Assembly (NCBI GenBank): GCA_014904985.1
Contig: MU129143.1
Location: 1-64,000, forward strand
DNA: 64,000 nt
Source of the DNA: Hydnum rufescens UP504
Taxonomy: Eukaryota > Basidiomycota > Agaricomycetes > Cantharellales > Hydnaceae
Direction: 5' to 3'
The notes under the pieces are model-generated. The model was given only the letters and a program-made list of their open reading frames with translations. It did no database searches and had not been told where the DNA came from. A program made the translations under genes and the position numbers. This document shows, in pieces, positions 11,280-21,636 of the stretch (within the stretch, counting starts at the first letter, position 1; each line of letters starts with the position of its first letter).

Positions 11280-11960
11280 TCCACGTCCTCTCTAGTGCGT
11301 TTGAGTGCATGACAAGTGTGCGGGCCTATGTCAGAGGAAGGACAAGTATAGTTCAGAATGCAGTTCGAGAGCAATAGAATATTTAGAAATGAACCCACCC
11401 ATTCAATGTCTCCCTTGTGTTTGAAGTGCCTTGCTACGAGCTGCGCCATCTCTGGGTGTTCTTCCCATGTGTACAATGTAGGTGCTGTGGCTAGCCCTAA
11501 TTTGAGGTCAGTTCCATACCCTGGTTTCCCCAGAGCACTCGAAGGGGAGAAGTCAAGCACGTCATCAACAAGCTGTTGCATCAGACTAGAGGTTTAAAAC
11601 CATTGTAAGGCTGTAGAAGCAACAACATACCTGGAATGCGATCCCAAGATTTCTCCCATAGGCATAGGCTACATCTTTATGTAAGCATCTCATCCACCTC
11701 TGAACCTGGCAAGGCACCTCCTAATACAACGCTAGCATGGGCGAACTTGGCCATTAAGCTTGTGGTCTTCAAATACGACTTCCATATATATGTCGTCCAC
11801 ACCTGCTCGCCTAGGACAGGGACTACAGGAGTGCCAGTACCCCCCTGACTTATTTCTCCCCACATTTGCAAGACCTCTCCCTCGACCAGATTGGACAAAA
11901 CAGTTGCAACTAGCTCAACTGCCTCGTTCTCCCCTTTGCATCAACATTCAAGAAGGGTGC
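11280..11960 (-). pseudogene. COQ1-like polyprenyl diphosphate synthase fragment (upstream of copia)
   Basis: Minus-strand exons of a trans-polyprenyl diphosphate synthase. One reads ENEAVELVATVLSNLVEGE, then WTTYIWKSYLKTTSLMAKFAHASVVLGGA, then VAYAYGRNLGIAFQ. After a GT-AG intron (about 11590-11634) follows LVDDVLDF, the second Asp-rich catalytic motif, then ALGKP, LKLGLATAPTLYTWEEHPEMA. The first Asp-rich motif (LLHDDVID) and the whole N-terminus are missing above 11960. The gene continues beyond the copia insertion at 6128-6248. Because an intron is retained the fragment arose by DNA duplication. It is dead: 5' truncated, frameshifted near 11288 and interrupted. Confidence 0.85.
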
Positions 11961-12934
11961 CTTTACTTCGCTACACCCCATCCTTGTGACCTAGAACAGG
12001 AATTCATTGGAGTTTTAATCAACTGCGCTTCAAAGACCACGATGTTCATCCGCGAGATGGCGGCAGATAGACATATTTGTGTGTACCGTACTCCCATCAC
12101 ATTTCCTGACTCAACTTCCTCTCCAACTACACTCAGGTACATGTGCATGTTACATCTGCCCCCCGCTCCATACCATCAGTGCAGATTGTCCAGAAGATAA
12201 TCTCTACCTGGTCCAAGAGGTCACCTCATGCCCTGGACCCCACTGCAGACCCTTATTTTTAGACCGGCACTGTCGCGAGCTTGTGCAAGAGCATCTTGCT
12301 GCTCAACTGATACATCTGGATGAAGCAAGCCTAGTGCACTCACTTTCATGATCATTCCAGTCTGTCGAATTGGGTTGAATTGCTTCACACATTTATGCAA
12401 CATTCGCTTTGACGGTGGTGTACAATCAATATCTCAAACTCATCATGAACACGATCGAGCTCCTCCGTGTTTTTGTGCTATCCAATCAGCTTAAAATCCA
12501 AGTATGTCTTCATTATTCCACAATTGTGTAAATAGTGACGCCTGCCCTGAAGTCTCCAAGCCCATGTTCAACCCATCACAAGGTCTTTACTGCATATTGA
12601 TCTGATGATCACTCGACTTTTGAAGGGATCAAGATATTCATGACAACCCAGAATCTTTGGATTGGACAGCGGAAGATGAACACCTTGTGTATGAGCCCTT
12701 TGGCCCCTTCCCACCTAACTACTTAGTGTCATTAGTTTTGAGTTGCTGTCCCTCTCCTCTCCTTTCAGCCACTCTCTCTTGTTGCATAATTTGAGGCACT
12801 ATATATAGCAAATTACAGTCATTCAACAAGATTCAGACTCAGTGCCTTATTGGTGCACCTGCTACTAGGCTGCTAGTGGCAGCAAGAGTGCAAGACCACA
12901 TGTGCTGAGTATGAAATCATCATTCCTCTGGTAT
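11961..12934. other. No recognisable gene
   Basis: Upstream of the COQ1-like fragment no conserved exon is visible on either strand. A minus-strand frame at about 12221-12403 is open but unassigned. Confidence 0.4.
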
Positions 12935-13090
12935 CAGGGATCCCACGGGAACCCCGCAGGGTCCCCCGGGTTTTTCAACCCCATCTTGATTCCCACGGCT
13001 TTTACCCCCGTGAGTCACGGGGGCGGGTTTTTGAACCTGCAGGGGAGGAGGTCAAAAAATCCCCCAGGGGGGCCCCGTGCAACACCCTAG
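12935..13090. mobile_element. Short hAT-type MITE
   Basis: About 155 bp, very G/C-rich against an A/T-rich background. It begins CAGGGATCCCACGGGAACCCC and its end is a diverged inverted copy (reverse complement CTAGGGTGTTGCACGGGGCCCC, later ATTTTTTGACC against GTTTTTCAACC). The bases just outside, CTGGTAT on the left and CTGATAT on the right, look like a target duplication with one mismatch. CAGGG ends and a 7-8 bp duplication suit the hAT superfamily. It has no coding capacity. Confidence 0.6.
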
Positions 13091-14736
13091 GCTGATATTT
13101 GGCATGCATACTCCCCATATATGTATTAAACTATTGGCATTATATCAGAGCAACATCTGTTCTACATCTTATATAATTGAATTTTGGTCTTCCTCCCCCT
13201 CCCCCTCAATTTCAACCACTTCCACACATCCAATGTATTTCATTTTTGGATATAGTCAGTGTTATAATATTCTAAGCCTATTCCACCTAGTTTGGCCCTA
13301 ATGTGGAGTGTTTTCCTTGACTCTTACATTTATGTAAGAGAGGGTATTAGAGGGAATTTCATCATCACAAGACCATTTTCAATGTCCATGGCTGTGTAGT
13401 TATTGGTAGTGCTCTCCATCCCAAGGCCCTACATCTCTGGCTACAACAAGGTGGAGGAGGAGCTGCTGGTCTTGCTGTGCTCAGAGTCTTCCTCAATAGG
13501 CCAGAACTCAAAGGTCCCAATGCTCCTTGGGAGATTCATGCATTTGAAGCAGGAAGGACATTGGAGGAATGTGGATGAATGAAGATCCCAGTAAAAGTGT
13601 GGTCTATTCTGGCTCCAGCAATCCTATCCCCCCAATGCCACCATACAACTCTCATCCCATAATCACTTTTCATGACTTCTTATTCCCTCTGTTAGTTCAG
13701 TTGTATCTGAACTAAGGGTTGGTATGGGACCAGAGCATGGAGGAGGTTCCAGATCCATGGGATTAACCCAGTCTGTAGGACTAAGGCCAGTCCACCTAGC
13801 CTGACAGGCTAGGAGCTCTTGAAGAGTCAGAGTTTCTATTCCCATTAGGGAAAAGTAAGAGGACTTAGCCATAAGGCTGGGAGTCACACAGTGTGTAGTG
13901 CATAGTCAACCAATCTGTGACTCTTATGAGACAGACAGTTGAAGGTAGAAAAGATTACACTGCCCCAGGCATTTCCAGGGCTTTTCCCATACAGCTTATG
14001 TAACTAAGGAGACTATGTATGGGAAGGAGGGAGGCAATTCCTGGGGCAGCACCAAACTCCCTGTGGGAGAAGCTTTCCACCAGTTTACATGTAGAAAGCT
14101 ATAGTAAAATCAATGAAAAGGAATAGAATCACCACATGGCTTAAGGGACTCCTGACACCACTAACACCCTCCTTCTACATCTCTCTTTCCTCCTGCTTCA
14201 CATGTCCTCAAAAACCCAGATGCTGGTGATGAGCGAGTGCTCCTCAGCATCAGTGAGTCCTTGGGAGTCTCCATGTGACCTGGTGTGTTGAATTTTCTTC
14301 CATTGCTGGCCATCATCATGCCATGTTGTCATGTTTCAACACTAGCAGAAATCACATTTCAGCTGGAGAACCTGGAAAGCAGAACCCCCCCTGTTTATTG
14401 GCTTGTTCGACTCATTGGATTTGGTAAGTCAATGATCATCCACTCAGATTCTTAGCAATCAACCACCAAGAACTTGGAAATCCAGTTGTATTTTAAGACT
14501 GTAAATTCTCTTGTCATCATAAATACTATTCAAGGGCACTTCAAATAGAAGCAGTGTTGATGAAAGTAGTAGGACACAAGAGAAAAACTGAGTAAAATTG
14601 ATGAAGTATGAGCAAAGTTGCTCTGGTGATTAGAGTTAGGGATTGGCACTTGTTGCCACTACCAATACATTTATGGTAGGCTTTTGTTCCCTTTTTGCCT
14701 CAAAAGGGAGTTCAATGCCTATAAGTAAACAAAATA
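13091..14736. other. CpG-depleted non-coding stretch
   Basis: No protein family recognised. By eye there are only two CpG dinucleotides between 13921 and 15240. The composition suggests very old, methylation-decayed repeat DNA. A CCCCCT-rich run lies at about 13190-13207. Confidence 0.5.
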
Positions 14737-15285
14737 AGCTGATTCTTGGCACATATTTATTTAATTACACAATCATACTCCATGCAAATTTCAAGTCCAT
14801 ATCTTGTCTGTAGGGGGAGTAAATCAATTTTCAGTGTTGAAACCTATTTGCCTCATATCTCTGTACCTACTGGATGGATTTGACTGAAAATTGAATATGT
14901 TCTTCACCTGAGCAGTATCTAATCACATGCCAAGTTTCAGAATGATCTGCTCAGTGGGTATCTTTTGGCAATTTTCACTGCCTCTGGCATCCATTGTCCA
15001 GTTCCCTGCCCTAAAGCAGATGGATTGGGATAATATTTGGCACATAATTAGTACATTATATCATCATACTCTGTGAAAACTTTCATGTTCCCATGTATTC
15101 TTTAAGGGGAGGAAATTAATTTTCAGTGTCCAAACTTGGTCTCCTCATATCTCAATACCTACTGATTGGAATTGGCTGAAATTTTAATATGTTCTTCCCC
15201 CTGATATTCCCCAATCATGTGCCTAATTTCAGAGCAAACTGCCAAGCAGTTTGGACCTGGAAAGCTCCACAATTTATGGTATTCA
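14737..15285. repeat. Diverged direct duplication, period about 288 bp
   Basis: The segment from about 14740 to 14990 recurs from about 15027 to 15280. Matching landmarks are TTGGCACATA, then CATACTC, then AATCAATTTTCAGTGTTGAAAC against AATTAATTTTCAGTGTCCAAAC, then CTCATATCTC, ACCTACTG, AATATGTTCTTC and AATCATGTGCC or AATCACATGCC. Neither copy is coding and both are CpG-free. Confidence 0.75.
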
Positions 15286-15459
15286 TTTTACTTGCCCCAT
15301 CTCTCCAGGCACTAGCCACTTGCTCTGGGCCTGGTTTCTTCACTCATCCAGGGTCTAGTTCCTTTGCCCAAGTCCACTTTGCTTCCGGTTTGACTCTGAT
15401 CCAACCCTATCTTAGTTTCATTTCCCTTTCATTTCCCATTGCTTCTGGTTTGCCCCCTG

Positions 15460-15920
15460 GCCGAGTTCCTGTTCCTGTTCCTGTTCCCGTCCCCCTTGTA
15501 ACCACCCACAGTTTAGCAATCACTCCCCCGTAGTATAGTCATCATGTATAAGTAGTCCGAGAGCGAAGTCCAGAGACCCCAGCTTTGGTCTCTCAGGATT
15601 TCCGCTGTTACTCCAGACTACAGGTCAGCCTTCATGTATTCTGTATTCATATTACATAATCTCAGGATTTCTGCTGTTACTCCAGACTACAGACTACAGC
15701 TCCGAGTATTATCCAGTCGACTCCACGAGCTTAAGGACCACTGTGCTCATTTCCACCTAGTCCCTTCCAGGCTGCTGGACTGCTCCTCCAACAACCCTAA
15801 CCTCCTTATCTCATTCTTGCCCGGATTCTTGTGGACTTAGCTGGACTTACACCGGACTTAGCCAGAATTATTTGTGTTTACATTTGTTTGGTGCCCTCGT
15901 CGCAGTGTGGCCCTGACAGG
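15460..15920 (+). repeat. LTR-like debris with short duplications
   Basis: Contains a CTGTTC hexamer run at about 15466-15487, then a 30-bp segment (CTCAGGATTTCYGCTGTTACTCCAGACTAC) present twice, at about 15591 and 15660. The last part (TGTGTTTACATTTGTTTGGTGCCCTCGTCGCAGTG) resembles the junction of an LTR with a primer-binding region. No partner LTR is in the window, so this is at best a solo or truncated LTR. Confidence 0.4.
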
Positions 15921-16059
15921 GTCCCTCCACCCATCCCAGGCACCTCCCCCTGGTCCTGGGCCTCCATTGGGCTGGATGGCTAAATATTATTTGGATGTAC
16001 TTCATCCAATTTCTGCATTTAGGCTTTTTCTTAAATAAGAAATACTTTATTATGTAACA

Positions 16060-16670
16060 TGTCTAGACATCTCTAGGTGTAGATTAGTAGACAGACATGC
16101 ACAGGAGCAACCACAACTATTGATTTAGACAGCATTAGACTCCATGAGACACCTAATGATGTTGTCCAAGCAGTTGCCTTTGTTTTGATTTGGACACTAG
16201 TAGACACACAATGGTGCCACAATTATTGACCTAGACACCATTAGACATCTCTTAGTCCTGCAACCTGAGCAAGTGCCTTTATGTCAAAATGTTTTATTTA
16301 GACACCATTAGACACCACCTAATGATGTCACCTGAGCAGGGACCCTTATGTCAAGGTTGATTTAGACATTACTGTGCACACATCCACAAGAGTACCACAA
16401 GTGTTGAATTAGACACCATTAGACACCATCTAATGATCTCCCCCTGAGCAGATGCCTTTGTTTTGATTTAGACATTAGTAGACATGCATCCAAAATAGCA
16501 CCATTATTATTGGATTATTATTGGATCTAGACAACATTAGACACCTATTAGTACTGCCACCAGAGGTCTTGGGCTCAAAATGTTGATTTAGACACCAGTA
16601 GACACACAGTAAGGATGATAGACACCTCTAAGGCTCCAGAAAATATCTTATTAGACATGCCTAAATTAGA
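16060..16670. repeat. TAGACA-rich minisatellite-like array
   Basis: About five diverged units, mostly 100-120 bp, each built around paired TTAGACACCATTAGACACC motifs, followed by CTAATGATGT, CCTGAGCAG, TGCCTTTRTGTC or TTTGTTTTGATTTAGACA, and a TAGTAGACACACA segment. The hexamer TAGACA occurs more than twenty times in 600 bp. I see no CpG in it. It sits directly upstream of the copia stump. Confidence 0.75.
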
Positions 16671-16768
16671 CCTGTAACACTCTCCAGTTGGTGAACAAAC
16701 CCTCCTGGGTGGTGCCTGTGGCAGGCTATTTTAGACATGTCTATATAGTGAACTTAGAAAAAAAAATT

Positions 16769-16875
16769 CCCTCAAAATACCCCTCAGGCATGTCTTAGAC
16801 ATGCCTATATTCAGAACACCTCTTAGGTGGTTTGCAGATGCAAGCTCAAACCACCTAAGGGGTACTATTTTGAGG
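16769..16875. repeat. Nested inverted repeats (hairpin)
   Basis: An inner perfect 13-bp inverted repeat, CTTAGGTGGTTTG (16822-16834) with CAAACCACCTAAG (16847-16859), lies inside an outer pair CCCTCAAAATA (16769) with TATTTTGAGGG (about 16865-16875). The sequence CTATTTTGAGGGTGCATT at the right edge is repeated exactly at about 17451. This may be the end of a small transposon lodged in the copia stump. Confidence 0.6.
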
Positions 16876-16879
16876 GTGC

Positions 16880-17222
16880 ATTAGGTGGCAGTAAGAGGCA
16901 ATCTGTTGTAGCCAAGTCTACTACAGAAGCAGAGTACATTGCTGCTAATGAGGCTGGCTCTGATGGTGTCTGGTTTTGGAATTTCATGTCTGAACTAGGA
17001 TATCCTGCATGTGGTGCAATGACTTTGTGGCTTGACAATCAGTCAGCTACCAGAGTTGGGAAGAACCCAGAGCACCATAATCAAATGTGGCATCTGCTGC
17101 CTAAGTACCATTGGCTTCAGGAACAGGTGGAGGACAAGGTGTTTTCACTTGAATATGTTTCTACTTCTTTGATGAGGGCAGATGTTCTTACAAAGCCCCT
17201 TGAGACAGTAGCCCATTCATGA
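16880..17222 (+). pseudogene. Stump of a second copia element: RNase H end
   Basis: Encodes the last part of a copia RNase H domain: LGGSKRQSVVAKSTTEAEYIAANEAG, LWLDNQSATRVGKNPEHHN and LMRADVLTKPLETVAHS before a TGA at 17220-17222. A purine run AAGTAGGAG and TGTTGAAG at about 17262-17278 mark where its 3' LTR would start. It is not the element at 6249. Everything upstream of the RNase H tail is gone, cut at the hairpin described above. Confidence 0.85.
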
Positions 17223-17270
17223 GTACTTTCACTTCTTGGGCTTGTTTCTCACTCTGCTTTGTAAAGTAGG

Positions 17271-17640
17271 AGTGTTGAAGTTATGCCCTTGTATTACTTG
17301 TTTTGTGCTATTGTTGTTTTTGGTTCCTGTTTACAGTTGTTGTGATGGAGGTGGATATGGATTAATTCTTCCTACATCAAGACTGAAGCCAATCCACTCC
17401 AGTTGCACTCCAGGTGACTGTAGGCCTTTCCCATCACTCTACTTGAACACTATTTTGAGGGTGCATTCAGTGTGCAAGTTGGTTCTGCTGTCCTTACTGA
17501 TAATGCTTCCAGGACTGAGCTGCTGCCAGGAGAGCCAGAATTCCACCCAAAAACAGCTTACACCCTTCCTCACACTTGCCAAGTACTTGCGGGAGGCTCT
17601 AGTTCCACAGGAATACCAGTACTGTGTGTGAGTCTATGGA
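17271..17640 (+). repeat. Probable truncated 3' LTR of the second copia
   Basis: Begins TGTTGAAGTT after a purine run and runs into CpG-poor non-coding sequence. The right boundary is uncertain; base composition changes abruptly at about 17640. Confidence 0.45.
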
Positions 17641-18628
17641 AGAAATTTGGCGTAATATCGGCGTGCCGATGAAAAAATATGGTCTCATGTGTGCTGAAAA
17701 TGTGGAGCCAGCGCCGGTCGACCTAGAATTGAGACGGCACCGCCACACGTGCACCTCATGACAATTAATGTCTCTTGTGGCTTCGGCTCCGAGTCACCTT
17801 GTACAACTGGCTTCAGCCAATGGGGATGAACCCGAGATATTAGGTGCGAGTTGAAAAATGAGGTGGAGTTCACATACGACAGGACCACCCCACGTATATT
17901 TAATGCTTGCCGTCGGAATCAGACGGAAGTTGTACGGAGTCCCCCGAAGCCACGGCTCCGCAGGGTTGTACTTCCATGCGCAGTTCCGGACCACGTATCC
18001 AGTGGCCGCCGAAATGACTCTGACGGTACAGTTTCCGAGTCAAATACGGGGAAACTTCGAACGGGGACTTCAAAAAAATTCTCAAACATTTCCATGATAG
18101 GCAGGTTCTATTTCCTCAAACCTCCAAAAAGTGCCCGCCACCTTCATGTCGGTCTTCCTGACCTCTCGTATGTAAATATAAGAGTCGGGGGAAAGTGATC
18201 GAGTCATGCTGAAGCCACTGTCGTTGCACTAGTACTCCATTGGTAAAACTGGTGTAAATGGGGGAAACTGCGGCCTCTAAAAAATCTATTTTGGGACAAA
18301 AGAATGTCCCAAGAATTCTCTCCGGTGTGCGGATTACGATGGACTTGGACGTGTTCTGTCCTCGCCTGCCGTTCTAAGCGGGCTACCTTGTTATCCCAAT
18401 GAGGTCGCCCTAGGTGATACTCTGTTCTTTCATCAGGAGGCTACTCCATCACCAAGGCCTCAACTCACCAGAACATTGGAATCACGTGCTGAGATCCATG
18501 CGCAGTGGCATCGCTTTCCGTTGGCCGTAGGGAAATCCCAATGCTTTCAGAGAGATGTAAGTTCGTTATAAATCCTACAGACCAAATCCCTCCCGTCTCT
18601 CACTCTCACCGCGGAAAACGCCCTAACA
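17641..18628. other. Gene-free, CpG-normal flank of the RTA1-like gene
   Basis: CpG becomes common again from 17650. No coding family is recognised. The last 200 bp should contain the promoter of the RTA1-like gene; the sequence from about 18545 has CT-rich blocks often seen near fungal starts. Confidence 0.4.
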
Positions 18629-19887
18629 ATGGGTGATTATGACGATCAGAGCCCGTATCACTATCCATCCTCCAACGGTTTGTATCAAGGTGGCCCAACC
18701 AAATGGGTCGCCTACACCTTTCTCATCCTTTTCAGTCTGTCAACGGGTGAGTGACCAAGCAATTAGCGCCAGCGATCTCCAATACAAGGTTTAACCCTTG
18801 GGGTTTTGCAGCCCTCCACCTCGGTCAAGCTATTTGGACGAGGCGCTGGTTCATGATCTGCACGGTATTTATCTGCGGAATTGGGGAAATTCTTGGGTGG
18901 TCGGGTAAGGGTTCGCTTGATACCCTATTTTTCACCAGTCCGTTCAAGTTTCCACTGCAGCACGGCTATGGAGCGCGTATAATCCGATGAATAGCACACC
19001 TTTTACTATGCAAATCTCGACGACCATCATAGCGTACGTTTTTTGTATTTGATTCATTTCTCATTCAAAGGACTGGTTCACTTTTTCGATTTCTAGTCCC
19101 ACTGGCCTCGCGGCAGCTGAATTCTTGACTTTAGAGCGTATCATCAAATTAGTCGGACCGCAATATAGTCGTCTCACCCCCAGGATGTGTACGCCATGGC
19201 GATTCATATGGAGTCCCAATCGAGATGCTGAACCTTTCGGCATGCAGACGCTGCCATATTTCTGACAACGGATCTTATCGCTCTGATCGTCCAGGGTGTC
19301 GGGGGTGGTATTGCATCCTCTGCCAATACGGATGCTGGTGCAGCGGATGGTGGTCACATCATGCTCGGCGGGATTATCTTTCAACTCGGTGCGTAATGGC
19401 CTTCTTTCCGATCCCGCCCTTTCAGTCGGTGACGAGCCCACGGTTCTCCCTAGTCACTATCTTCATGTTCTCCCTCGTCTCGGGCAACTTCTCTACAATG
19501 CTTGGATCAACAAATCTGTTCGTCAGTACTTTGTGGTTTCCCCGCATAAAGCCGACCCGAAGAGCGACAATTCTCCGGCCTGGAGAAGGCCCGTCCCAAG
19601 TTCACCAAGCACATTATGATGCAGATCGCAGCTTTAATCTTCATCACTACCTTGCTCATCATTCGATCAATATACCGAACCATCGAGGTATGGTTCTCAC
19701 TTGTTCCCTGTAATTGGTGTTCTATACTAATCGCCACTCCTCTCCTAGCTCATCAATGGATGGGGTGGGATCCATTATCACGACAGAGCGCTATTTCAAT
19801 TGGCTGGATGGCGGGGCCATCGTGGTGGCCATGTATACTTTGAACATCTTCCACCCCAGTTGGCTCCTGTATAGAACAGACTCATAA
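18629..19887 (+). CDS. RTA1-like seven-helix membrane protein
   Basis: Member of the fungal RTA1 family (lipid-translocating exporter / RTM1-type proteins), plasma-membrane or endomembrane proteins linked in yeast to resistance to toxic amphipathic compounds. The start ATG at 18629 gives MGDYDDQSPYHYPSS. Several short introns are needed. Spliced segments include TKWVAYTFLILFSLST, ALHLGQAIWTRRWFM, CGIGEILGWS, FTMQISTTIIAPTGLAAAEFL, ERIIKLVGPQYSRL, TTDLIALIVQGVGGGIASS, GGIIFQL, IFMFSLVSGNFSTML, KHIMMQIAALIFITTLLIIR, SIYRTIE and MYTLNIFHPSWLL. The E-GY / Q-x-GGG pattern and hydrophobic segments fit about seven helices. The last exon ends YRTDS and TAA at 19885-19887. Substrate is unknown. Exon 5-6 boundaries around 19400-19440 are less certain. 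Confidence 0.88.
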
Positions 19888-20449
19888 AACTTCTAGACTC
19901 CACAGACTCCACTCTCGCATTTTCCTTTTTGTTTTTCACCACACTCTCTTTGTTACTAGCCTCAACATGAGCTCATTTGTATTGCCATACCGATTTCGTG
20001 GGCAACTCTAGTGCCTCAATATCTACCCTGTCTCGGGATACGGTCTGCTCCGCGCCCCAACAACCGACGGTCCGATAGGACGACCATCAACCCGGCATTA
20101 CAGTATATGTATATATATATATATTGGGAATTGGATTTGATAGGCGCCGTGACTTTTCATTTTGTCACATAGGGGGCGCCTACGGATGCATTGGCGCTTG
20201 CAATGCGCTTCGAGGGCACATCTTGAAAGCACGGGCTGTCGACACTTGGAACGGATCGCGCACAAGATTGATATATGATTCTGGGAGTACAGTACACACA
20301 AGCCATGGAAACAGGGGAGACAAGAGGCACAGAGAAAGGGAAAGGGGACATGTCAAGAGTGTGGAGACAAGTGGAGGCACATAGTTCAGTTCATAACAGA
20401 AAGTAGATAAGCAGGTAACCAAGATCAACAGTTGGGGAGGTTCAAACCC
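19888..20449. other. Convergent intergenic region
   Basis: Lies between the 3' ends of the RTA1-like and REX4 genes. It contains a short TA repeat at about 20104-20123 and a purine-rich run (20328-20370). No gene is recognised. Confidence 0.5.
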
Positions 20450-21636
20450 TCACTGGTCTCCGGCGTTGACCAATCTGTGCAAGAGCAGTGGCGTTGTGAC
20501 TAGAATTGTTGAGAATCGAGTATCCACGACGTTTGTGGGATTAGGTGACCAATGTACATAAGACCTCGCGGCCAAACTGGCCTCCCATTGCGTTCGATAA
20601 AGACGGAATAACGCCATAGCAGCACGGGCATCCTTAACCTATTCAAAGCCAATGATCCTTTGAATTTCACGGCAATCAAGGAAGAGGGCAAGAACCGGAC
20701 TCACGCTAGAGTGTTCTCCTGGTTGGACGTCGATACCAAATTCCACGCTGCAAAGGGTTTTTAAGCCGATCGTTTGTGGACCATGTCTCTCTTTGACCTG
20801 CGGGCATTGTTGGGTGTCACGAATATATTCGCTGGGATGGGAATACCTCAAACTCTGCGGAATCCTCATGTCAGTACGCAAATCAAATGACAATCGGGAT
20901 CACGCACTCGAAGATCATTATGAACGGCATGCCCAATTAATATTCGGTTTCGGAGGAGGGAGATAACCTGGTTACGAACAACAGAGAAGGGAAGCGCCGA
21001 AGGTCCGACGACGTCCTCAGGTCTGACGCCACTAATTGCGGTGCGGTAGTCAGTGACGGGTTCGTGCTGTTGGACAAATGTATCCAGAAGCACATGGCCA
21101 TAATAGTTGACGATCGATACTCGAGCGAGGGAAGAGCGACTTTCGAAAAGGAGGGAATTCTGCCGTCTCGACTTGAAGAGGGGTCCAACGCCAACCATCT
21201 CACAGTCAAGGGATACATATGGCCCGATGTCGAGCAGAGGAGGCTGAGGTGGAAGAATACCCATGATAAGGAGCTTAAGGTCAACGAGATTCTCGAAATG
21301 GGGGTAGACGGTCCCTCTAAAGGGGCGCATGCGTAATGTGAGTTACAGGCGCGAGGATGATTAAAGACAGTGGCAAACCGAAGAAAGGGAGGCCAGTGAC
21401 AATAGGACTTCATGTGAAACGTGTTGAGACCTTGACGACGGAGGCTTAGTCTGCTCCGGGTCAGAAACTTTCACTGAATCGAAAGGAGGGGAAGAGGGGG
21501 CCTGAGAGACCGAGGTCTTCATTAGTGCACACAAATCAAAAAAAAAGGTGACATACTCCTGGACATTAAGAGACGCGAACTGGAAAATAATCCCTTTCTC
21601 GGATGTCCTATTCTTACTCTGTTTTCCTTTGGTCAT
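20450..21636 (-). CDS. REX4: RNA exonuclease 4 (REX4), DEDDh 3'-5' exonuclease
   Basis: Nuclear/nucleolar 3'-5' exonuclease of the DEDDh superfamily, connected in yeast with pre-rRNA processing. The start ATG at 21634-21636 gives MTKGKQSKNRTSEKG. The exonuclease domain shows YVSLDCEMVGVG (catalytic D and E), LDTFVQ, GVRPEDV, RILIGHAVHNDLRV (third acidic residue), DTQQCPQ, IGLKTLC and, across an intron, HSSVKDARAAMALFRLYRTQWE (the catalytic His and last Asp). The stop is TGA at 20450-20452, after ...NAGDQ in the frame that carries DARAAM; another frame that looks open there is not the real one. At least four introns are present. The N-terminal exon structure between 21360 and 21600 is approximate. 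Confidence 0.88.

Noticed and set aside
15880..15920. Primer-binding-site-like sequence suggesting a full Ty3/gypsy element
   Set aside because: No gag-pol or second LTR follows; the next kilobase is a minisatellite, so only LTR-like debris is claimed.
20104..20124. TA dinucleotide run
   Set aside because: Short microsatellite between convergent genes, no further meaning visible.
20439..20449. tRNA B-box-like GGTTCAAACCC
   Set aside because: It overlaps the end of the REX4 coding frame, and the 70 bp around it does not fold into a cloverleaf or contain an A box at the right distance.
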